Shown: positions 34,325 through 45,115 of the stretch, in pieces | Numbering within the stretch: position 1 is the first letter of the stretch | How the letters are laid out: every line of letters starts with the position of its first letter | Origin: Prado023 sp963774745 | GTDB taxonomy: Bacteria; Actinomycetota; Actinomycetes; S36-B12; CAIYMF01 | Reading direction: 5' to 3' | DNA length: 64,000 nt | Assembly: GCA_963774745.1 (NCBI GenBank) | Contig: CAVZGE010000005.1 | Span: 62,001 to 126,000, forward strand | The notes under the pieces: generated by a model | What the model saw: the letters and a program-made list of their open reading frames with translations, nothing else | Databases searched by the model: none | Told to the model about the DNA's origin: nothing | Made by a program: the position numbers and the translations under genes

Positions 34325-35737
34325 GTGAGCCTGAGACTGCACGACACCGCCACGCGCAGCACGCGCGCGTTCGTCCCCCTCGAAGCGGGTCGGGTGTCGG
34401 TGTACGTCTGTGGGGCCACCGTGCAGTCCGCGCCGCACATCGGCCACATCCGCTCCGGGGTGAGCTTCGACATCCTGCGGCGCTGGTTGCTCGCCTCCGG
34501 GTTCGACGTGACCTTCCTGCGCAACGTGACCGACATCGACGACAAGATCCTGGCGAAGGCGAGCGAGGAGTCGCGGCCGTGGTGGGCCGTCGCGGCGCAC
34601 TACGAGCGGGCGTTCGCCGAGGCGTACGCCATCCTCGGCTGCCTTCCGCCCACCCTGGAACCCCGGGCCACCGGGCACGTGCCGGCGATGATCACCCTGA
34701 TGCAGCGGCTGATCGACTCAGGGCATGCCTACGCCTCCGACGGTGACGTGTACTTCGACGTGGCCTCGTTCCCCGAGTACGGGGCCCTGTCCGGGCAGCG
34801 GATCGCCGACATGCAACCGGCCGAGGACGCCGACCCGAACGCCCGCAAGCGCGACGTCCGGGACTTCGCGCTGTGGAAGGGCACGCGCGACGACGGTCCC
34901 GGATGGGAGACCCCATGGGGGGTCGGCCGTCCGGGGTGGCACCTGGAGTGCTCGGCAATGGCGGGGATGTACCTGGGCCGCGCGTTCGACATCCACGGCG
35001 GTGGCCTTGACCTCGTGTTCCCGCACCACGAGAACGAGATCGCCCAGTCCCGTGCCGCCGGTGACGGCTTCGCGCAGTACTGGATGCACAACGCGTGGGT
35101 GACCACGGCCGGGGAGAAGATGAGCAAGTCCCTGGGCAACTCGCTGCTGGTCACCGAGGTGGTCAAGCGCGTGCGGCCCGTGGAGCTGCGGTTCTACCTG
35201 GGCTCGGCGCACTACCGCTCGCACATCGAGTTCTCCGAGGGCGCGCTGGGGGACGCCGCGGCGGGCTACCGGCGCCTCGAGGGCTTCGTCCAGCGGGCGG
35301 CCGAGCGGGTGGGCCCCGGCGACCCGGTCACCGGTATCGACGGCCTCCCCGAGGCGTTCGTCGCCGCGATGGACGACGACCTCGGTGTTCCCGCCGCACT
35401 GGCCGTCCTGCACGAGACGGTCTCCGAGGGCAACCGGATGCTGGCCGACCGCACCGGCTCGGACCCCGAGCTGGCGGCCCTGCTCGGGTCGGTGCGCGCG
35501 ATGCTGGGCATCATCGGCGTCGATCCCCTCGACCCGACCTGGGCCGGGGACACGGGTTCGGCCGACGTGGCGCACGCCGCCCTCGATGCACTGGTCCGGG
35601 AGCGACTGGCGGCCCGGCAGGCTGCGCGGCAAGCCCGGGACTTCGCGGCCGCGGATGCGGTGCGCGACTCACTTCGGGCCGCGGGAGTCCTCATCGAGGA
35701 CACCCCCGACGGTCCGCGCTGGTCACTGGAGGCGTGA
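34325..35737 (+). CDS. cysS: Cysteinyl-tRNA synthetase
   Basis: Charges tRNA-Cys. The 470-residue class I synthetase has the zinc Cys in VYVCGATVQ, the HIGH variant HIGHIRSG, zinc ligands in WHLECSAM and FPHHENEIAQS, KMSKSLGN and the C-terminal anticodon-binding helix region. It is CysS rather than the mycothiol ligase MshC because of full length and CysS-type C-terminus, and because it precedes the TrmH-family gene as in M. tuberculosis. The stop overlaps that gene's ATG by one base. Confidence 0.95.
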   Translation: MSLRLHDTATRSTRAFVPLEAGRVSVYVCGATVQSAPHIGHIRSGVSFDILRRWLLASGFDVTFLRNVTDIDDKILAKASEESRPWWAVAAHYERAFAEAYAILGCLPPTLEPRATGHVPAMITLMQRLIDSGHAYASDGDVYFDVASFPEYGALSGQRIADMQPAEDADPNARKRDVRDFALWKGTRDDGPGWETPWGVGRPGWHLECSAMAGMYLGRAFDIHGGGLDLVFPHHENEIAQSRAAGDGFAQYWMHNAWVTTAGEKMSKSLGNSLLVTEVVKRVRPVELRFYLGSAHYRSHIEFSEGALGDAAAGYRRLEGFVQRAAERVGPGDPVTGIDGLPEAFVAAMDDDLGVPAALAVLHETVSEGNRMLADRTGSDPELAALLGSVRAMLGIIGVDPLDPTWAGDTGSADVAHAALDALVRERLAARQAARQARDFAAADAVRDSLRAAGVLIEDTPDGPRWSLEA

Positions 35738-36723
35738 TGGCAGGCAATTCGCAGCGGCGCGGGGCGACCCGCAAGCCGGGCACGAAGAAGGGCCAGGTCG
35801 TCGGGTCGGGCGGCCAGCCGCGCCAGCGGCTCGAGGGTCGGGGCCCGACGCCGAAGGCCGAGGAGCGCCCGGGGCACACGGCCTATCGGCGTGCGCGCTC
35901 GGCCGAGAAGCACGCCGGCAAGGGCTCCCCGGGACGGGGCGGGTCCAAGCCCGGACCGGGGCGCGGCGCGAAGAAGCCCGCCAACGAGTCGGTGGCCGGG
36001 CGCAACTCGGTCCTGGAGGCGCTGCAGGCGGGCATCCCCGCGTCAGCGCTGCAGGTGCAGCAGTACCTCGACGCAGATGACCGTGTCCGCGAGGCGATGA
36101 AGCTGGCAGTCGGCCGGGGGATCCCGCTGCTGGAGACCACGCGCGGCGACCTCGACCGGCTGTCGGGCGGAGCGGTCCACCAGGGCATCGTGCTGCAGGT
36201 CCCGCCCTACAAGTACGCCGATCCCGAGGACCTCCTGGGCGAGGCCTTCGACTCCGGCTCCCAGCCGTTGTTCGTCGTCCTCGACGGGGTCACCGATCCG
36301 CGCAACCTCGGGGCCGTGGTCCGCTCGGCGGCGGCGTTCGGGGCCCACGGCGTCGTGATCCCGGAGCGACGGGCCGCCGGGATGACGGCCTCGGCGTGGA
36401 AGACCTCTGCCGGGGCGGCGTCGCGGGTCCCGGTGGCCCGTGCCACGAACCTCGTGCGCTGGTTGGTCGCGGCACAGAAGTCGGGGGCGACGGTCATCGG
36501 CCTGGCGATGGGCGGCGGGATGGAGCTGCCCGACCTCGACCCGGCGGTCACCACCGGACCCCTGGTGATCGTCGTGGGCAGCGAGGGCAAGGGCCTCGGG
36601 CACCTGGTGTCGCAGACCTGCGACCACCTCGTGGCCATCCCGATGGACGCCGCGACCGAGTCGCTGAACGCCGGGGTCGCGGCCGGTATCGCGCTGTACT
36701 CGGTGGCCACCGCTCGCCGCTGA
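35737..36723 (+). CDS. rlmB: TrmH/SpoU-family 23S rRNA 2'-O-methyltransferase (RlmB-like)
   Basis: A 328-residue protein. The first ~85 residues are basic and disordered (Gly/Lys/Arg-rich), typical for actinobacterial members. A substrate-binding domain starts at VAGRNSVLEAL, and the SPOUT knot domain carries motif 1 LDGVTDPRNLGAVVRSAAAFG, motif 2 VIVVGSEGKGLG and motif 3 IPMDAATESLNAGVAAGIALY. It probably modifies 23S rRNA (the G2251 site in E. coli RlmB), though tRNA targets are possible. Confidence 0.9.
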   Translation: MAGNSQRRGATRKPGTKKGQVVGSGGQPRQRLEGRGPTPKAEERPGHTAYRRARSAEKHAGKGSPGRGGSKPGPGRGAKKPANESVAGRNSVLEALQAGIPASALQVQQYLDADDRVREAMKLAVGRGIPLLETTRGDLDRLSGGAVHQGIVLQVPPYKYADPEDLLGEAFDSGSQPLFVVLDGVTDPRNLGAVVRSAAAFGAHGVVIPERRAAGMTASAWKTSAGAASRVPVARATNLVRWLVAAQKSGATVIGLAMGGGMELPDLDPAVTTGPLVIVVGSEGKGLGHLVSQTCDHLVAIPMDAATESLNAGVAAGIALYSVATARR

Positions 36724-36774
36724 CCCGAGCCCTGCCGACGGGACGGGGTGCGAGCCGCGCAGTAGCGTGCGGGG

Positions 36775-37632
36775 ATGCAGACCGGGCGGGGTGAGTCGCC
36801 GGATCGTCCATGGGGCTCGACCATCACCGGGCGGGTGGACGTCGTCACCCTGCTGCGTGCCGACCGGCGGCGCGCGGTGCGGATCTACCTCCCGCCGGGG
36901 TACGAGCAGTCCGACCACGACTACCCGGTGCTGTACATGTTCGACGGGCAGAACCTCTTCGACCGCGCCACGACCGCCTACGGCATGGAGTGGGGGATCG
37001 ACGAGACCATCGAGGCGCTGGTCGCCGCCCGTCGCCTGCCCGGCGTGGTCGTGGTCGGGGTCGACTCGCCGGACGGCCCGTCAGCGCGCTACGCGGAGTA
37101 CACCGCCTGGGACTGGGTGTTCGGCGGGGTGCCGGTGGTCGCCGACGGCGCTGCGACTGCCGACTTCCTCATCGAGCAGGTGATCCCGCACGTGCAGCGC
37201 ACCTACCGGGTCGCCCACGACCGGGCACGGGTGGGGTTGTCGGGTTCGTCGCTGGGCGGGTACATGACGCTCTTCGTGGGGGCCCGGCACACCGACGTGT
37301 TCGGCCGGCTGCTGGCGTTCTCCCCGATCGTGCTCGACGAGCCGATGGCTGGTCGCGAGCTGCGCGACTTCCTCGTCCACCGGGGGTTCGACCCGGGGAC
37401 GTGGGTCTACCTCGACATGGGCGACGCCGAGGAGCTGTCCTACATCGATCATCCCGACCGGGTGGTGGAGAACCTGGCCGACACGACGGCGGCCGTGGCG
37501 AACGCGGCACGGCCGCCCGCACACGTGGTCTCCCGCGTGATCCCCGGGGCGGGGCACGACGAGCGTGCGTGGGGCGCGCGGTTCGGTGAGGTGCTGCTGT
37601 GGGCGTTCGCCGGGGGACAGGTCCCGGAGTAG
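36775..37632 (+). CDS. Esterase (esterase D/PF00756 alpha/beta hydrolase), leaderless
   Basis: A 285-residue alpha/beta hydrolase with nucleophile elbow GLSGSSLGGYM (GxSxG), an early block YPVLYMFDGQNLFD, and the catalytic His in PGAGHDERAW. Similar proteins include trehalose-ester and Fes-type esterases; the substrate is unknown. TAGCGT at 36763-36768 is 6 nt before the ATG, so the mRNA is leaderless. No signal peptide is visible, so it is cytosolic. Confidence 0.85.
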   Translation: MQTGRGESPDRPWGSTITGRVDVVTLLRADRRRAVRIYLPPGYEQSDHDYPVLYMFDGQNLFDRATTAYGMEWGIDETIEALVAARRLPGVVVVGVDSPDGPSARYAEYTAWDWVFGGVPVVADGAATADFLIEQVIPHVQRTYRVAHDRARVGLSGSSLGGYMTLFVGARHTDVFGRLLAFSPIVLDEPMAGRELRDFLVHRGFDPGTWVYLDMGDAEELSYIDHPDRVVENLADTTAAVANAARPPAHVVSRVIPGAGHDERAWGARFGEVLLWAFAGGQVPE

Positions 37633-37723
37633 CCGGCTCAGGATCACGCGCGTCACGTGACCTGCTGGCCCTGGTCGTGGGATGTGCTGGTCGCCCCGGA
37701 CCGGGCGGAGGGCTCCACGGAGC

Positions 37724-38977
37724 TCAGCGCACCGCCGCATCCACGTCATCTGGGTGGTCGGGGTGGTCCACGGGTGGGCCGAGCACCGCGGCCTCGTCGG
37801 GCTTGTGCCGCAGGACGGTGGCCACGTAGTCGTCCGTCGCGGCCTCCAGGCCCACGTCCGAACCGGTGCGCTCGGAGGTGAACCAGCGGTGGGCCAGCAC
37901 CTCGTGCACGAGTTCGGGTCCCTCGAACTTGCTGCGCAGGTCCTTCGGGATGCGCAGCAGGACCGCTTGGTAGACGTCGCTCACCCAGCGGCGGGCGACC
38001 GCGTGCTCGTCATGGTCCAGCCCGGCCACGTACCGGTAGGAGTCGATGTCGTTGAGCAGGCGCCGCGCCTGGTTCTCGTGCATCTCCAGGCCCGTCAGGT
38101 GCATCATCCGCCGGCGGTGGTGCCCCGCGTCGACGACCTTGGGCTGGACGCGGATCGTCGAGCCGCCGTCGGTCGCATCGGCGGAGAGCTCGGCGACGTC
38201 GAAGCCCAGGCCGTTGAGGGTCCGCAGCAGGGTGTGGATCTGGTAGCGATCGCTGCTCGACACGGTCACCGCGTCGGTGAGGGTCATCCAGAGGTGGTCG
38301 TACCGGCGCTGGAAGTCCGCGCCGACCTCGGCGGGGTCGAGCGACTCGGGAACCAGGCCCCCGGCCTGCAGGTCCATGAGCTCGCCCATGACGTTCATGG
38401 CGGCGGTGTCCATGTCGTAGGCGCGCTGGCCGCGGGAGAGCGACTCGTGCAGCTCGCCGGTCTCGGCGTCGACGAGGTGGGCTGAGAAGGCACCGGCGTC
38501 GCGCAGGAAGAGCGTGTTGGACAGGGAGCAGTCGTTCCAGGCGAACCCGAGCAGGTGCAGCCGCACGATGAGCAGGACCAGCGCGTCCAGGAGCCGCTCC
38601 CACGTGTCGGGGCCCAGGGTGGGCTTGACCAGCGCCCGGTAGGGCAGGGAGAACGACAGGTGCCGGGTGATCAGCGCCGCCGGCAGGTCCTCGCCGTCCG
38701 CGTCCACCCGCCCGGCGATGACCCCCACCGGCTCGACGCACGGGGCACCGAGCCGGCGGAGGTCGAACAGCAGCTCGTACTCACGCCGCGCGTAGGACTC
38801 CTCGATCTCCTTGACCGCGTAGACCGACCCGTTGACGCGGACGAACCGCACGATGTGCCGGGAGATGCCTCGGGGCAGCGCCACGGTGTCCTCGGCGGGC
38901 CACTGCTCCAGGGCCGTGCCCCAGGGCAGGAACAGCAGGTCCGGCTCCGCCGAGGTGGCCGTGGCGCGCAGCGGCAT
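37724..38977 (-). CDS. DUF4032 protein with kinase-like fold
   Basis: A 417-residue protein. The N-terminal half resembles a small-molecule or lipopolysaccharide kinase: VYAVKEIEESYARREYELLFDL (lysine and glutamate), LHLLGFAWNDCSLSNTLF in the place of the catalytic HGD/N loop, and AHLVDAETGE for the DFG Asp. The C-terminal DUF4032 part follows. Function unknown; the gene is widespread in actinobacteria. It sits 20 bp downstream of the MsiK-type ATPase on the same strand. Confidence 0.8.
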   Translation of the reverse strand: MPLRATATSAEPDLLFLPWGTALEQWPAEDTVALPRGISRHIVRFVRVNGSVYAVKEIEESYARREYELLFDLRRLGAPCVEPVGVIAGRVDADGEDLPAALITRHLSFSLPYRALVKPTLGPDTWERLLDALVLLIVRLHLLGFAWNDCSLSNTLFLRDAGAFSAHLVDAETGELHESLSRGQRAYDMDTAAMNVMGELMDLQAGGLVPESLDPAEVGADFQRRYDHLWMTLTDAVTVSSSDRYQIHTLLRTLNGLGFDVAELSADATDGGSTIRVQPKVVDAGHHRRRMMHLTGLEMHENQARRLLNDIDSYRYVAGLDHDEHAVARRWVSDVYQAVLLRIPKDLRSKFEGPELVHEVLAHRWFTSERTGSDVGLEAATDDYVATVLRHKPDEAAVLGPPVDHPDHPDDVDAAVR

Positions 38978-38997
38978 GAGGCCTCCCGGCGGTCGGG

Positions 38998-40093
38998 TCA
39001 GTAGTGCAGTCGGAGTCCGGTGTCGGGGTCGAAGAGGTGCATGTGGTTGGGCGTGATCTCGATGCCCATGAGCTGGCCACGTCGGGGTGGGACGCGCCCG
39101 TCGGTGCGCACGACGATCTGCTGGGTGCCGCCGCCGGTGAGCTTGACGTCGCTGTAGACGTAGGCGTCGGCGCCGAGGCTCTCGACGATGCTGACCTCGA
39201 CGGGCCAGGACTCCTCACCGTCGCTGACCCGGATGTCCTCGGGCCGGAACCCCAGGACGACGCTCTTGCGGCCCATCTGGGCGAGCTCGGTCAGGGCCGC
39301 CCCGGGGATGTGCACGTTCTTGCCGCCCAGGGTGACCGCGCCGTCGTGGATCGGGACCTCGATGACGTTCATGGCCGGGGAGCCGATGAAGCCGGCGACG
39401 AAGACGTTGGCGGGGGTGTCGTAGAGGTCCTGGGGGGTGCCGACCTGCATGAGCAGGCCGTCCTTGAGCACGGCGATCCGGTCGCCCATGGTCATGGCCT
39501 CGGTCTGGTCGTGGGTGACGTAGACGGTGGTGACGCCGAGGTCGCGCTGCAGCTTGGCGATCTGGGTGCGGGTCTGCACGCGCAGCTTGGCGTCGAGGTT
39601 GGACAGCGGCTCGTCCATCAGGAACACCTGCGGGTTGCGCACGATCGCCCGGCCCATGGCCACGCGCTGGCGCTGCCCGCCGGACATGGCCTTAGGCTTG
39701 CGGTCCAGGTAGGGCTCGAGGTCCAGGATCTTGGCGGCTTCCTGGACGCGGGACTCGATCTCCTTCTTGTCCATGCCGGCGATCTGCAGGGCGAAGCCCA
39801 TGTTGTCCCGGACGGTCATGTGCGGGTAGAGGGCGTAGGACTGGAACACCATCGCGATGTCGCGGTCCTTCGGGGCGAGGTTGGTGACGTCGCGGTCACC
39901 GATGAAGATCGCGCCCTCGTTGACCTCCTCGAGGCCGGCGAGCATCCGCAGGCGAGGTCGACTTGCCGCACCCTGAGGGTCCGACCAGGACGAGGAACTC
40001 CTGGTCCTTGACCTCGAGGTCGAGCTTGTCGAGAGCGGGCTTGGTCGACCCCGGGTAGATCCGGGTGGCGCCCTTGAAGGTCACACTGGCCAT
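38998..40093 (-). CDS. MsiK/UgpC-type sugar ABC ATPase, broken by one extra base
   Basis: Carbohydrate-import ATPase: Walker A GPSGCGKST, signature MSGGQRQRVAMGRA, Walker B VFLMDEPLSNLD, H-loop VTHDQTEAMTM, and a C-terminal OB-type regulatory domain (HMHLFDPDTGLRLHY). The frame changes right after Walker A: ...TCGCCTGCGGATG reads as LRMLAGLEE only if one C near 39958 is removed, so the real protein is about 365 residues. It is not next to permeases and resembles MsiK, a shared ATPase serving several sugar transporters. A second, distinct ATPase lies in the mal operon at 42.0-43.2 kb. Confidence 0.85.
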
Positions 40094-40291
40094 GATGATT
40101 CTTTCCCTTCACCGGCAGGTACGTGCCGGACGATCCGTGTGGAGGGTGGTGCGAGCCGCGGATGCGGTCCGCCGACAAGGATAGGTGACCGCCGGCGTCG
40201 AAGGGCTGTTCCCGCGCACGATCCGGGCTCGATCTGGTCACGGCCGGATCACGATCCGGTCGGCCACGTGCGTGCTGCCTAGGATCGGGCC

Positions 40292-41384
40292 ATGAACTGG
40301 GTGTCACGGATCCTGGCGGTCATCGGGCTGGCCATCGTCGGATGGGCGCTGGTCACCGCCCTCCCGGCCGTGGCGCATGGTCACCCGGCCTACGCGATCG
40401 TGCTGGCACTGACATCCGCGGGCTGCCTGTGGGCCCTGTGGCTGCACCGGCGCGAACGACCGCCGGTCACGGGGTGGCGTCGGATCGGGTCGGTGGCCCT
40501 GGCGGTCGGTGCCGTGGGCTGGCTGCGTCGTGGTCTGGTGGTCCCGACCATTCACCGCCCAGGAGCCAGCCCTGACGGCCATGGCCTCCGACGACGCCGT
40601 GACGGTCAGCGAATCCTGGAACAGGATCGTGATGGCCCCGACCGTGCCGGCGTCCGACGTCGCCGTCTTCTACCAGCCCGGCGCGAAGGTCGAGGCCCGC
40701 GCCTACGCGGCGGTCCTGCGCCCGCTGGCCGAGGCCGGTCACCACGTGGTGATCGTCAAGCAGCCCATGGGCATCGCGTTCCTGTCGCTGGGGGCCTTCG
40801 ATCGGGTGCGATCGGAGTTCGACGAGTTCCCCGGGTGGGTTCTGGGCGGCCACAGCCTGGGCGGCACGGTGGCCGCCATCCAGGCCGACGACAACGGCGG
40901 CGACGCTCCCGGCTCGGCGCGCGGGCTGCTGCTGCACGCCTCCTACCCGGCCAGCGACATCAGCGCCACGGTGCAGGCGCCGGTGACCAGCGTGTTCGCC
41001 ACCAACGACGGGCTGGCCACGCCGGAGGACATCGAGTCCTCGCGGGCGGACCTGCCCGACTCGGCGCGGTTCGTGCCCGTCGACGGGGCGGTCCACGCGT
41101 TCTTCGGCGACTATGGTCCGCAGCCGGGCGACGGGGAGCCGACGATCAGCCACGACGCGGCGCGGACCCAGATCTCGGACGCCAGCGTGGAGTTCGTCGC
41201 CGGGGTCGCATGCGGTCGCGGCGGCGCAGGCTGCACCCTGAGGGCACAGGAGCCGTCCGGACGACGACACACAGCCCCTCGAGGGAGGCCGGTGTCCGGG
41301 GCTACTGCTGCTGGGCCAGGCCGTTGGCCAGCGCCCCGGCGGCGATCCCGGCGCGGAGCTTGTCGGCGTCCTCCTGGGACATGA
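40292..41384 (+). CDS. Alpha/beta hydrolase with N-terminal membrane helices, frame broken near 40525
   Basis: The first frame (from the leaderless ATG at 40292, TAGGAT 6 nt upstream) gives two membrane segments, VSRILAVIGLAIVGWALVTA and AIVLALTSAGCLWALWLH. At about 40525 the frame must shift by one base to continue VVVWWSRPFTAQE. The hydrolase domain follows, with nucleophile GGHSLGGTVAAI, Asp in FATNDGLATPEDI and His in VDGAVHAFFGDYG. The second frame stays open to 41384 and overlaps the opposite-strand gene by 83 bp; homologous length suggests the true end near 41210-41240, so another indel there is possible. Confidence 0.7.
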
Positions 41385-41934
41385 TGCCGTTGGCGACTGC
41401 GAGGTCGAGCAGCTGTCCGACGTCGGTGATCCCGACGGCGGAGGCCATGCTCTTCAGCGAGTCCGGGATCGGCAGCTCGGACAGCGGGACGTCGAGCCCG
41501 TCGGGGGCCGGCGCCTCAGGGGTGGTCCCCTCGGGCGCGGTGGCGTCCGGTGCGGTGGCGTCCGGTGCGGCCGGGGGAGTGATCCCACCGAGGTCCAGGT
41601 CACCGGAGGCCACCTGGGACGCCGCCGCGAACAGCGGGTTCTGCGTGACCTGCCACGCCGCGACACCCAGGACCAGGGCGAGCACGGAGGTGACAGCGGC
41701 GATCCCGACCGCGATGCGGGTGCGGGTGCGCTGGCTGCGGTACCTGGTCTCCCAGGCGTCGGCTGCGGGGTTGCCGGGGAGGTACCCGGGGCCGAAGCCG
41801 GGCGCCTGGTGGGGGTCGTAGCCCGGGGCGTAGCCGGGCGCGTAGCCCGGCGCCCCGCCGGTCGGCGGGTAGGGGCGGGGGATCGCGGTCGTGTCGTGCT
41901 GCTCGGGCGCGGGGGGCGGGTACATGTCGGTCAC
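41302..41934 (-). CDS. Single-pass membrane protein with Pro/Gly/Tyr-rich N-terminus
   Basis: 210 residues: a cytoplasmic Pro/Tyr/Gly-rich start with repeats of GYAPGY (about 28-55), one membrane helix (about 75-95, IAVGIAAVTSVLALVLGVAA), then an Ala/Pro/Glu-rich linker (repeats of PDATAP) and a small C-terminal helical region (VGQLLDLAVANGIMSQEDADKL). Function unknown. The start is GTG at 41934 or ATG at 41925. It lies after the mal operon terminator. Confidence 0.7.
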   Translation of the reverse strand: MTDMYPPPAPEQHDTTAIPRPYPPTGGAPGYAPGYAPGYDPHQAPGFGPGYLPGNPAADAWETRYRSQRTRTRIAVGIAAVTSVLALVLGVAAWQVTQNPLFAAASQVASGDLDLGGITPPAAPDATAPDATAPEGTTPEAPAPDGLDVPLSELPIPDSLKSMASAVGITDVGQLLDLAVANGIMSQEDADKLRAGIAAGALANGLAQQQ

Positions 41935-41958
41935 GGGTCCATTGTGACCCAGACGCGA

Positions 41959-41989
41959 CGGTGCCCCGACGCATCGCGTCAGGGCACCG
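41959..41989 (-). terminator. Terminator of the maltose operon
   Basis: CGGTGCCC-C-GACGC, loop ATC, GCGTC-A-GGGCACCG: a 13-bp stem with one C/A mismatch, 17 bp past the malK stop on the minus strand. Confidence 0.8.
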
Positions 41990-42006
41990 ATCGTGCGGTG
42001 TTCGGG

Positions 42007-43206
<1,200 letters not shown>

Positions 43207-43217
43207 AGCACTCCTGT

Positions 43218-45107
43218 TCATCGACCGGGGCGGCGAAGCCCCGGCAGTCTCCACATCTGGACCATCGGACCATCTCCTGGCAATACTGCCAGCCCTGCAT
43301 GTGACCGGAGCGTTGCCCCTCCGTACACGTTCCGTGCCTGCGACCCCTCGTCGAGCCCGAGCAGTGGTGCACTCAGGACGATCGGATCGCCGCCGGCGCG
43401 GGCGAGCTGGACGAGGAGTGACTCCTCTTCTGCCTCCCGCAGCCAGACGATCCGATCGGCATCGACGTGGGCCCAGCGCAAGCCTCCCCGACGCAGGGCC
43501 ACTGAGTCGCGCCGAACGGCACAGAGCTGCCTGAAAACGGACAGCAGGCTGTGATCCCAGGACTCGGGGCGGCCCCATGGGAACGCCCGCCGCCCCTGTT
43601 CGCCGGTCACCCCCTGCAGGCCGATCTCGTCACCGGACCAGATCATCGGGATCCCGGGGTGGGCGATCATGGCGGCGATCGCCACCTCGGTCAGCGCCGG
43701 GTCGTTGGTGATGGTTGCGATCCGCGGGGTGTCGTGGCTGGACACCATGGTCATGCTGGCGCGGCGGGCCGACCAGGGCATCGCGCTGAAGGCGCGCATC
43801 GTCGACATCACCGACGGGCCGGGCAGGTGCGGCCACCGGGGCAGCGGGGCGCCGAGCCAGCCGTCGAACACCGGGTCCTCCCGGGCCAGCCAGGTCCACA
43901 TCGGCCGGGCCAGGCCGGAGTAGTTCATGATCCCGTGCCACGTGGTGCCGTCGACGTCGCCGAGGAAGTCATGGAAGTGCTCCCCGACCAGGTAGGCATC
44001 GGGGGAGACCCCGGCCATGGTCGCCCGGACCTCGCGCGCGATCTGCCGCGTCAGGTCGGTCTCGCGGTAGCGGCCCGTCATGTTCGCCACGTCGATGCGC
44101 CAGCCGTCGAGGCCGAACCGCAACCATCGGGCCACGACGCTGTCCGGCCCGTCGACCATGCGGCGACGCAGCTCGGCGCTGCGGTGGTCGAGCTTGGGCA
44201 GGGTCCGGTGCCCGAACCAGCCGACGTAGTCGCGCTCGCCGTCCTCGGCGCGGTCCTGGCCGAACAGGTAGAAGTCCGACTCGGGCGCGCCGGGGTCAGC
44301 GCGACCGGTGCGGAACCAGTCGTGCGTGCTGCCCGTGTGGTTCGTGGTCAGGTCGCCGAGGATGCGCATGCCGCGCGCATGGGCGGCATCGATGAGCTCG
44401 CGGTAGGCGGCATCCCCGCCGAGCAGGGGATCGACGTGATCGAAGCTCGTCGCGTTGTAGCGGTGGCTGGATGCTGCCGGGAACACGGGCGTCAGGTAGA
44501 CGGTGTTGGCCCCGAGCGCGGCGACATGGTCCAGGTGCTCGGCCACGCCGTACAGGTCGCCGCCGAAGAGCTGGTGCGCGGCCGGGCGCCCACCGCGCTC
44601 CGGTGCGTCGTCCCAGGCCGCAGGGACCGCCCAGTCGGGCATCGGCTCGGTGACGCGCCCGCTGCGCGCGAACCTGTCGGGGACCACCTGGTACACGATC
44701 GCGTCGTCGAGCCACGCCGGGGGCTCGGGGGCCAGCGCGACCCGGAAGTCGCCGCCGTCGGGGATGTCGGCCTCGACCAGCCCGGACGCATTCAGCCAGC
44801 GGTAGCCGGCGGTCCCGCCGTCGAGCAGGAACCGGTAGTTGGAGACGGTGTTGTGGGCCACGAGGTCCGCACGCCACCAGGTGCCGGACTCGTCCTGACG
44901 GTCCACCCGCGCAGGCACGTACCGGGGCTCGCCATCGTGCACCTGGCGGACCGCCACCTGCGTGACGGGGTCGTGGGTCGACGTGCGGAGGAGCACGGTG
45001 AACGTGTCACCGTGCTCCTCCGGTGGCTCGGGGCAGTAGGCCGGTGAGCCGTCGTGGTGCGGTGCTCCGAGCAGGGACCCCGCCACCTGGGCAGGTCCGG
45101 TGCCCAT
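43218..45107 (-). CDS. GH13 glycosidase (neopullulanase/maltodextrin glucosidase-like)
   Basis: A 629-residue cytosolic GH13 enzyme. An N-terminal carbohydrate-binding beta domain (about 20-150) precedes the TIM barrel. Catalytic residues: nucleophile in FGLDGWRIDVANM, acid/base in YLVGEHFHD, transition-state Asp in SSHDTPRI; the block DLTTNHTGSTHDWF marks region I. No signal peptide, so it probably cleaves imported maltodextrins or cyclodextrins. It lies between malG (8-bp gap) and malK. The ATG at 45107 follows malG closely; the longer upstream frame is a malG shadow. Confidence 0.9.
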   Translation of the reverse strand: MGTGPAQVAGSLLGAPHHDGSPAYCPEPPEEHGDTFTVLLRTSTHDPVTQVAVRQVHDGEPRYVPARVDRQDESGTWWRADLVAHNTVSNYRFLLDGGTAGYRWLNASGLVEADIPDGGDFRVALAPEPPAWLDDAIVYQVVPDRFARSGRVTEPMPDWAVPAAWDDAPERGGRPAAHQLFGGDLYGVAEHLDHVAALGANTVYLTPVFPAASSHRYNATSFDHVDPLLGGDAAYRELIDAAHARGMRILGDLTTNHTGSTHDWFRTGRADPGAPESDFYLFGQDRAEDGERDYVGWFGHRTLPKLDHRSAELRRRMVDGPDSVVARWLRFGLDGWRIDVANMTGRYRETDLTRQIAREVRATMAGVSPDAYLVGEHFHDFLGDVDGTTWHGIMNYSGLARPMWTWLAREDPVFDGWLGAPLPRWPHLPGPSVMSTMRAFSAMPWSARRASMTMVSSHDTPRIATITNDPALTEVAIAAMIAHPGIPMIWSGDEIGLQGVTGEQGRRAFPWGRPESWDHSLLSVFRQLCAVRRDSVALRRGGLRWAHVDADRIVWLREAEEESLLVQLARAGGDPIVLSAPLLGLDEGSQARNVYGGATLRSHAGLAVLPGDGPMVQMWRLPGLRRPGR

Positions 45108-45115
45108 CGCGCGGA